Shown piece after piece: positions 56,901 through 64,000 of a stretch of DNA of 64,000 bases. The DNA comes from Polytrichum commune (Eukaryota > Streptophyta > Polytrichopsida > Polytrichales > Polytrichaceae). Positions within the stretch are counted from its first letter, which is position 1. Every line of letters starts with the position of its first letter. The translations under genes and the position numbers were made by a program. The notes under the pieces were generated by a model. That model searched no databases, was not told the DNA's origin, and saw nothing but the letters and a program-made list of their open reading frames with translations. The stretch lies in contig OX485805.1 in NCBI GenBank assembly GCA_950295325.1, forward strand, positions 35,637,501 to 35,701,500. The letters are read 5' to 3'.

Positions 56901-57602
56901 AACAAGGAATTCTTGACACAGTTCTTCTTCTGCAACGACGACATTGAGAGATGTGTCAAAGGCACTAGGAGGAAGTGGGTGCAGCACCGTCCGGATGTCC
57001 CGGACGTCTGGCCTGTCCTCATTGGGACAAACCTCACTCTCCAGGAGGTTCTGGCCCTTGAAGAAGGGGGATTCCAACTTCAGCAGCGTCAAGATGTGTC
57101 ACCCAGAAGACTCTTCGGCAACTCCTCCAATGTTGCCTCATCCATGGCCGAACTCCCTACCCCGGCCCAAGCCGATCAATACCCTACACTGAGGTTTGGA
57201 AAGAAGATCCGACGCAGTAACAACGGTCCATGCGTCCAACAACGCAACAAGTGGGAGTCAGCCCTCAACGTCGACGGACAAATCACCTCCGTCACAATGA
57301 TACCTCACCCAGGGATCGGGTGCATCATTCTGTTCCAGTCCCGAAAGAAGGCTAAGGTTGAAGAGTACCGTATCACTATCAGCACCTTCCCGTCGTGCAC
57401 GTGCCCGGATTTCGTGGAGATGTCAGCAAGAGCACTTGGGAAGCGGCGCCCTTGGGTGAACTGCAAGCACTTGTACTTCATCTTCCGTGTGACCTGCAAC
57501 TTGGATCAATACCAAGACACTTTCATCCATGCTCCGAGCCTTAGTTTCAATGAAGTGAAGCACCTCCTCGAAAGTGGCATCATGAAGCATGTGGGACCTT
57601 AG
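53923..57602 (+). pseudogene. MULE-like transposase with SWIM zinc finger, frameshifted
   Basis: The ATG at 53923 (ACAATGGCC) has a good plant start context. Exon 1 runs to 56032 and exon 2 starts at 56194, both GT/AG. Domains: an N-terminal region with acidic SDDSDDD; a Cys/His cluster (about 54,750-55,020, with HMGHHHHP); an RNase-H-like core with FDHVKRVKGW and FKGFMADSAQAYW carrying candidate catalytic Asp residues; RERTCLLHW; and, near the end, SCTCPDF...NCKHLYF, the CxC...CxH SWIM finger. This order is typical of Mutator-like transposases. The frame is shifted near 54,283 and by a missing base in an A-run near 56,256-56,259. The breaks make it inactive as read; homopolymer error is possible for the second. 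No TIRs were found around it. Confidence 0.7.
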
Positions 57603-58150
57603 CGTGGATACCTATAGGAGCTAGGCTGCCCCCCCTTATTTATAAGTTGTCGCTAAGTATTATTGCGTTGAGTATACTATAATATGAGTGCACGTTTTCC
57701 GAAAATATCGCCGATATATCAGACCTATCATTATCTACATGATGTGAATTGTATTCGTTTCTAAATATCTATAAAGGTTTCTAAATATTTATGGGTCTCT
57801 CCTTCCAACAGTAGTTTTAGATGTTATTGAATGGTACGAGTTTTGCTACTTTGCTTGAATGCTTGAATGCTTGAATTTTTTGACTTAGAATTTCTCTTAC
57901 ATTGTGACCATAGCCTATGATTATCCGGCTCTCACCATAATATGGACAGTCAAAAGTTCCCTGGTTTAAGTAAATCATGTGAACTAGTCTCTCTGAAAGG
58001 CACCCTAAAACCAAGTCTCTGTCCTGAAAGCCCTCAAAATTTGCACAGAAATAGGTCCATCATTTTTACTAAAAAAAGAGGTCCCACGATTTTTTCTTTT
58101 TCTATTTTCTAAATTTGGAAATTTATTACTATAATTGGAAATCGTTGACT
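57603..58150. other. Intergenic stretch, no gene seen
   Basis: AT-rich DNA after the SWIM gene. I see no structured element before the CTCACCGC cluster. Confidence 0.5.
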
Positions 58151-58154
58151 TTTC

Positions 58155-58212
58155 TCTGCTCACCGTGAGCAGATTCTCTGCTCACCGCTCGCGTCCCACC
58201 GCTCACACGGTA
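58155..58212. repeat. CTCACCGCTC cluster next to the second minisatellite
   Basis: GCTCACCGTGAGCAGA, TGCTCACCGCTCGCG and CCACCGCTCAC occur in 58 bp. The same words flank the first 47-bp array at 17.24 and 18.01 kb. Here they are found on one side only. Confidence 0.7.
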
Positions 58213-58216
58213 GCGT

Positions 58217-59310
58217 CGTTGAAAGCAACCTCAACACAAAGACTCTAGAATTCTGAAATGTGGCCTAGAATGCAACCTCAAGACAAAGGGTCTAGAATTC
58301 TGAAATGTGGCCTAGAAAGCAACCTCAATTCAAATACTACATAATTCTGAAATGTGGCCTAGAAAGCCACCTCAATTCAAAGACTATAGGATTCTGAAAT
58401 GTGGCCTAGAATGCAACCTCAACACAAAGACTCTAGAATTCTGAAATGTGGCCTAGAATGCAACCACAACACAAAGACTCTAGAATTCTGAAATGTGGCC
58501 TAGAATGCAACCACAACACAAAGGGTCCAGAATTCTGAAATGTGGCCTAGAATGCAACCACAACAGAAAGACTCTAGAATTCTGAAATGTGGCCTAGAAT
58601 GCAACCACAACACAAAGGGTCCAGAATTCTGAAATGTGGCCTAGAATGTAATCTCAAAACAAATACTCTAGATTTATGAAATGTGGCCTAGAATGCAACC
58701 TCAAGACAAAGACTCTAGAATTCTGAAATGTGGCCTAGAATGCAACCTCAAGACAAAGGGTATAGAATTCTAAAATGTGGCCTATAAAGCAACCTAAACA
58801 CAAAGACTGTAGAATTCTGAAATGTGGCCTAGAATGCAACCTCAAGACAAAGGGTCTAGAATTCTGAAATCTGGCCTATAAAGCAACCTCAAGACAAATG
58901 GTCTAGAATTCTGAAATGTGGCCTAGAAAGCAACCACAAGAGAAAGACTCTAGAATTCTGAAATGTGGACTAAAATGCAACCTCAAGACAAAGGGTCTAG
59001 AATTCTGAAATGTGGCCTAGAAAACAACCTCAAGACAAAGACTCTAGAATTATGAAATCTGGCCTACAATGCAACCTCAACACAAAGACTCTAGAATTCT
59101 GAAATTTGGCCTACAATGCAACCTCAACACAAAGACTCTAGAATTCTGAAATTTGGCCTACAATGCAACCTCAACACAAAGACTCTAGAATTCTGAAATC
59201 TGGCCTACAATGCAACCTCAACACAAAGACTCTAGAATTATGAAATCTGGCCTACAATGCAACCTCAACACAAAGACTCTAGAATTATGAAATCTGGCCT
59301 TTACACAAGC
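58217..59310. repeat. 47-bp minisatellite, about 23 copies
   Basis: Same unit as at 17.4-18.0 kb. The order of variant units near 58,870-59,150 (CTATAAAGC, then GTGGACTAAAATG, GAAAACAACC, CTACAATG) repeats the order at 17,510-17,800. So a multi-unit block was copied between the loci, not just single units. Confidence 0.9.
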
Positions 59311-60364
59311 ATGCAAGCATTCTGAAATGTGGCATTCAAATAAACTTAAACAAAAAAAATTCAAAAATTCAGAGATTTGGCCGAGAGACACACCTGAACT
59401 CAAGAATGCAACCTTTGTCAAATGTGGCCGAGAGAGGCCAAACCAGAACTTCCATTTGTTATATAGCATTTGGGATAGGAAGTTGTCCAATGTGAAACGG
59501 GTGCACGTGGAGGCAAACATCATGGGCTTAATATTTGATTGGATTGCACTAGAGTAATGGGGTGAATCTTGCCTTGAGTGGGGGATGCAATCTTCATAAG
59601 TATGACTATAATGCCACATGCAAAATCTGGTGCAATGACCACAACCTTTGGGCTAAACCTTAACACAAAAATCAAACCATTCAAACCATGCAAAGTCACT
59701 CACAACCTTAGGTACTCTCAAGTACAACTAAACTAGGCAACCTCCAAAGTATATTCAACCCGTCCACCCGAACCTTTAAAGAGAAATCAAATCAATCACC
59801 AACCTAACATGAATAAGGGATTGAATGAGGTGTGCAAAAGGCACATGGAAATTCAACAAATGAACATATACATCTTTTTAGCAAAAACATTACATATGGG
59901 ATGGAGGTACGAAATCTGGTCCTACATTCTTCAAGTAGGCCTAACTAGGTCCGTTGATTGATTTTGTTTTTACCATGTGTGAATGCTTGCATGAATATAT
60001 ATCCATTGAAATAGCATTTGAATGAGGGATTGGTCACATATGGCTGCACACTACACTTAAAAATCCGTGACCATACTACATAATTTTGGAGGTGTATTGG
60101 GACGGCCTTTGGACACCTTGTCGTGGGCTCTCACAATTCATGGTTACCGACGAAATAGTAGAACCTATCAACCAACTAGTTGAACATATGTACAAATTTA
60201 ATAAAAGCCTTCAACCTTCAAGAGCACTTAAAAACAAACAACAACATAAGATGAAGAAGGAGTTGAATGTGGTTTGCAAAAGGCAGAAGGAAATACAACA
60301 AATGAACTTATAAAAAACTCATACATAGACAATATATAGGAGGTTCCAAACGCGAGAGGCGTAG
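59311..60364. other. Intergenic stretch with a diverged duplication
   Basis: A motif GTTTGCAAAAGGCA...CAACAAATGAAC at about 60,268-60,310 echoes 59,831-59,870. An ORF of 75 codons (60086-60313) has no recognisable features. No gene is called. Confidence 0.45.
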
Positions 60365-60592
60365 TCAAGAACTTGGACTACCATGTCTATCACTATCCTC
60401 GCCATGCTCGGCCTCTATGTCTAGGAAATCCAAAACTAGTTTGTTGAAAGGTCGGATGGGACTAGGAGGTGGAGATGGAGCTTCCGCCAAAAGATTGGCA
60501 AGCTCAGCAACATACGAAGGGAGCTTGAACGTCTTGGAAGGACTCAAACACATGCCTCGACGAAGGTCGGCGTTCTCCACTGGCACTCTGAA
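60365..60592 (-). pseudogene. Copy C: last exon of a third ParB/methyltransferase-like gene
   Basis: On the - strand, MCLSPSKTFKLPSYVAELANLL, a proline-rich spacer, VLDFLDIEAEHGED and a Ser-rich end run to a stop at 60365. This matches the tails of copies A and B block by block. The LTR of E3 begins at 60593 and cuts off everything upstream, so the rest of copy C lies beyond E3, right of the window. Confidence 0.7.
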
Positions 60593-61568
60593 TGTCGCGC
60601 ACCTCTCCATGAAGAGTGCCCGAAACACCGTGGGCACAAGGGGGACCCCGGAGTGACACCCGGGACTTGTGGCGCCGTTGGTGAGAGGGCCCAAGTGATC
60701 CTAGTGTGGGTGAGGTCCCCGGGCGTTGGGAACGCCTCCCACCCACGGAGACTAGGATGCACAAGGGTAAGGTCATAAGCTATGCGTAGCTCATGGCGTG
60801 GTGATTCTAGAATGCTCAAGATCACCTCAATCGGAGGTGTGAGCTAGGAGTTATGGCCATTTGAGTGGGGCGCTGTCCCAGGACAGCGCCCTGGTACAGC
60901 AGTGCCTGGGAGTGATTCCCGGGACTGCCAAGGTTCAAACAGGCATAACTTCCTCAAGACTTGCTCAAATGGAGCAAGTGAGGAGTCCATCGGCATCTAC
61001 GTGAAGCGTAGATGAAAATGAAGTGGTTGGTTGTTATGATCAGACATCATACAAGGAAGTTATGATGGTCTGAAGCTGCTGGGGGGGTTCTAGGCCCAGC
61101 AGCTAAAGGAAAATGTCCACTTGGCCCCAACTCTTGGTAGAGAGACAAGAGGTTGGTTGGCGGTGGGGTAGGGGCCCCGTGTAGAGTCCTAGAGGCTTAT
61201 ATGGGTGAGGTGGTGTGGCCTCACCCACCCGAGGCCGAACGGCACGGCCTCCATGGGCTTTGGCCCATTGTGAGGCCATAGTTGCCTAGTATGGTTCGGG
61301 TTGTTGTAGTGTTGCTCCGGCAACACGATGATCAACATAGGATTGGACTTCCATGGATGGAAGTCCACATCAAAGAAATGGGTTACCGATTAAGGGGTGA
61401 GTCCCGAAAGCAAAGTAGGAGGGTTGGTTCCCCTTCTATGAACTATATGGTCCGGGGTAAGAGGAGCTAACCATTAGCATGGCGGTATGCGAAGGGTTAG
61501 CGCTCGTAACCTTTGCTAGAATTGAAAATTGGCAAGATTGTCAAGGGGGGCTAGCAAGGGTTGCGACA
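60593..61568 (+). repeat. 5' LTR of chromovirus E3 (976 bp)
   Basis: It runs from TGTCGC to GCGACA, the same family as the LTRs at 5436, 7139 and 8644. A primer-binding site follows at 61571-61582. Confidence 0.95.
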
Positions 61569-62386
61569 TTTGGTATCAGAGCAGGGTTCCAATATTTGAG
61601 CTAGCACTTTGAGGGAGACATGGCTATCAAACGTGAGGGTTATTATGGTTAGCCCGGGGTTTCCAAAAGGTTGTGAGGCTCAAATTGGAACAAAGATCAT
61701 GTGTAAAGGGAATTTGACCATACCATTGGTTCTAATGACAATGGTGGGCATGATGGTGGATTCGATAAGGAAATTGGTGGAGTCCTTTGAAAGGGCTCCC
61801 GCACACCTCAAAAAAGCATTTGGGGCCTAGAATACCGAATGCACCCAAAACCTTGGAGGGCATTAATGTTGGATTGAAATTCCAATTCGAAATGCTTGGA
61901 AGATATTGATGATGTTGGAATGAATTTGGTGGAAATGAGGCGTGCAGGCCTCTTAAGGCCTATGTGCGCTATTCAAACGCACAAATGAAGGATACACCTA
62001 AAACGGACGAGCTTTCTAAGAAATGCATCCTTTTAGGTGGGGTTTCAAAAGCGGGTGGTGAATACCAAGTTCAAATTTCCAAAAGTTTATTGAGGTTGTG
62101 GCGGGGATCATCAAAATTGCAACGAGCATTAAGGCCGATGACCCCAATAAGAAATTTGGTGGTGCCTTACAACAATGGACGTTGAGGGGAGATAGGTACC
62201 ACGCCAAATAATACTTATGCCGCGGACCGAATGTAAGACGATGGCATTGTGGCCAAGGCTAGTAGCCTCAAGCCGAGGCCAAGTCTTTTGTACTTTGAGG
62301 TTCAAATGAATGGGACAAATGTCTCATGGGTTGATAAAGAGGCTACCATTCCTTCTTAAGCCCAAAATTCGCAAGGGAGTTGGGGC

Positions 62387-62700
62387 TTGCCGATTGATAG
62401 AGCGGGCAAGCCCACCAAGGTGCGGTTTGGAAAGGGCGAACCGCATGAAACAAAGGAGGCCGCGATGCATGTAACTTTTCAATGTGGGACATTGGATTTT
62501 TGTCAAAATTTCACACCATGTGAAATAGATGAAATGCATGTCATTGTGAAGGCTGCCTTCTTTGGAACTCACATGATAGATGTGAGGTGCAAGCCGGTGA
62601 GCTTGCGGTGCATTTGTGATGTCTTGATGGCAAAGAATTGCACTACAAATTGACAAGGACTCCTATGGTAGGAGGAACCAACTCGAATTTGGTCTTAATG
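62387..62700 (+). pseudogene. Protease end and PR-RT linker fragment (E3)
   Basis: The stretch MPIDRAGKPTKVRF...FTPCEIDEMHVIV is closely similar to 1427-1700 and to the inverted copy near 6.6 kb. A shift near 62,640 moves the linker (TRTPMVGG) into another frame. It is a remnant only. Confidence 0.6.
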
Positions 62701-62999
62701 GACCAAATGAATAAACGGAAAAACATAATTATAATGGTCGTGGTTCAATTGGAGCAACTCCAAGGAACTCATGGGGAGGCTAGGAAAGATAGGCCTCCCC
62801 AAAACCACATTGGTGGGATGTTGGTGAGGTACAAGGATGTATTCACCAATGTGTTGTCCAAAATGTTACCGCCAACGAGTGGAAAAAAAAAAAAAAAAAA
62901 AAAAAACTTGCTCAACGAGAGATTGAATTCTTGAGGTATGTGATGACAAAGGAAGTTGGTGGATGAACATGACAAATGTCAAGGCAATCCAAGAGGAGA

Positions 63000-64000
63000 A
63001 TTGGCCCTTGACTCAAGAGAAGGGCTAAGGTCATTTGTTGGCCTAGCCAACTACTACCACCACTTCATTCGAGGTGTTTCTAAGGTTGCTAGGACCTTAG
63101 TCAACTTGTTGGACAAATGGCTATCCCAAGAGTGGGATGAGCCTTGTCACCAAGCCTTTGGGGAGCTCAAGAGCAAGTTTCCTTCACAAGATGTGGTTAA
63201 GTTCCCGAGCTTTCACAAGCATTTTGAGATGCACATGGAAGCGAAGGACTTTACCATCGGCGGATGTTGGTCCAAGATGGATGACCATTGCTTATGGGAG
63301 CATTAAGCTCCATGGTTGTCGAACCTTGTACGGCTTGTGCAAGAAATGGTTATCCCAAGAGTGGGATGAGCCTTGCCACCAAGCCTTTTGGGGAGCTTAA
63401 GACCAAGTTCTCTTCGCCACCCGTGCTCAAGTTCGTGGAGTTTGACAAACCTTTGAGGTGCATACGGGGGCAAGTGACTTTAGCATTGGCGGATGTTGAG
63501 GCAAAATGGATGCCCTTTGCATATGCGAGCATGAAGCTCGATGGTTGTCCGACCTTGTCCAACTTGTGCAAGAAATGGCTATCCCAAGAGTGGGATGAGC
63601 CTTGTTACCAAGTCTTTAAGGAGCTTAAGAGCAAGCTCTCTTCGCCGCCCGTGCTCAAGTTTGCGAAATTTGACAAACCTTTTGAGATGCATACGGGGGC
63701 GAGTGACTTTACCATTGGCGGATGTTGATCCAAGATGGATGCCCATTGCATATGGGAGCATTAAGCTTAAAGGTTGTCAAACCTTGTGCGACTTGTGAAA
63801 GAAATGGCTATCTTAAGAGTGGGATGAGCCTTGCCCCCAAAGTCTTTGGGGAGCTTAATACAAAGTTGTCTTTGCCACCCGTGTTCAAGTTCGCGGAGTT
63901 TGACAAACCTTTTGAGGTGAATACGGGGTGGCGAGTGACTTTGCCATTGGCGGATGGTTAATGTAAGATGGATGGCCATTGCATATGAGAGCGTTAAGCT
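63000..64000 (+). pseudogene. RT C-terminus/RNase H fragment in four or more tandem copies (E3)
   Basis: GLRSFVGLANYYHHFIRGVSKVA is followed by four repeats of the WLSQEWDEPC...FDKPFE(V/M)HT block. They start near 63,112, 63,341, 63,569 and 63,800, with a period of about 229 bp. The last reaches the window edge. As in E1, HTGAS replaces the catalytic HTDAS, so the change predates the tandem multiplication. Frames differ between units. Confidence 0.85.

Larger units (their letters stand above)
61569..64000 (+). mobile_element. Internal region of chromovirus E3, runs off the window
   Basis: The layout matches E1: primer-binding site, non-coding/gag-like stretch, protease/linker fragment (62,387-62,700), then RT end and RNase H. 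The RT core is missing again, and a run of 26 A at 62,883-62,908 lies at the gap, just before a segment reading AQREIEFL. E1 has an A-run at a nearby but different point. The two elements therefore share one deletion and belong to a non-autonomous subfamily. Confidence 0.85.

Noticed and set aside
60086-60313. Possible gene of 75 codons
   Set aside because: No recognisable feature, and part of it lies in a diverged local duplication.

Overview
The window is nuclear DNA of a land plant, probably one with a large, repeat-rich genome. The evidence is spliceosomal introns with GT/AG borders, Ty3/gypsy chromovirus elements with a plant-type primer-binding site (TGGTATCAGAGC), TTTAGGG-type telomere-like repeats, satellites, and transposons nested in transposons. 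The DUF7869-type protein and the ParB/methyltransferase-like genes hint at a seed-free plant, but I cannot name the species. I see no ordinary single-copy housekeeping gene.

Layout. 1-6.4 kb: a recent but coding-dead chromovirus on the + strand, inserted in an older sister element on the - strand (6.4-9.6 kb), which itself carries a solo LTR with a 5-bp target duplication. 10.3-15.6 kb: copy A, a pseudogene with at least 10 recognisable exons, of a gene whose product has a ParB/sulfiredoxin-like DGNHRR motif followed by the motifs of a circularly permuted DNA methyltransferase. 16.1-18.4 kb: tandem repeats and a mirror-symmetric, foldback-like structure around a 47-bp minisatellite. 18.8-43.1 kb: copy B of the same gene on the - strand, largely intact. 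Its last exon is split by a 16,998-bp DNA transposon (19,029-36,026), and one intron holds a 234-bp satellite array. 43.2-51.5 kb: a larger array of the same satellite, interrupted by a 2,089-bp solo LTR. 52-57.6 kb: hypothetical ORFs and a broken MULE-like/SWIM transposase gene. 58.2-59.3 kb: a second 47-bp array. 60.4-64 kb: the tail exon of a third copy (C), cut by another chromovirus that runs off the window.

The most interesting object is the 17-kb transposon. It has 28-bp perfect terminal inverted repeats, a 4-bp target duplication (ATTT) and three cargo or functional genes: a DUF7869-type RNase-H-like transposase (+), a second and distinct ParB-like/methyltransferase-like protein (-), and an FCP1/SCP-like HAD phosphatase (-). 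About 26 copies of a CpG-rich perfect or near-perfect palindrome (core ACGGACGCGCGTCCGT) lie upstream of two of these genes, in their introns, and once inside a coding exon. I see this palindrome only inside the element. Several variants keep the dyad through paired changes on both arms, as expected for a dimeric protein-binding site. My hypothesis is that a DNA-binding, possibly chromatin- or methylation-modifying protein of the element recognises these sites to control expression or transposition. This would be comparable in logic to Spm TnpA sites or bacterial ParB-parS, but it is not shown by the sequence alone.

Several breaks are single-base changes in homopolymers (transposase, SWIM gene). 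They could be real decay or consensus errors.
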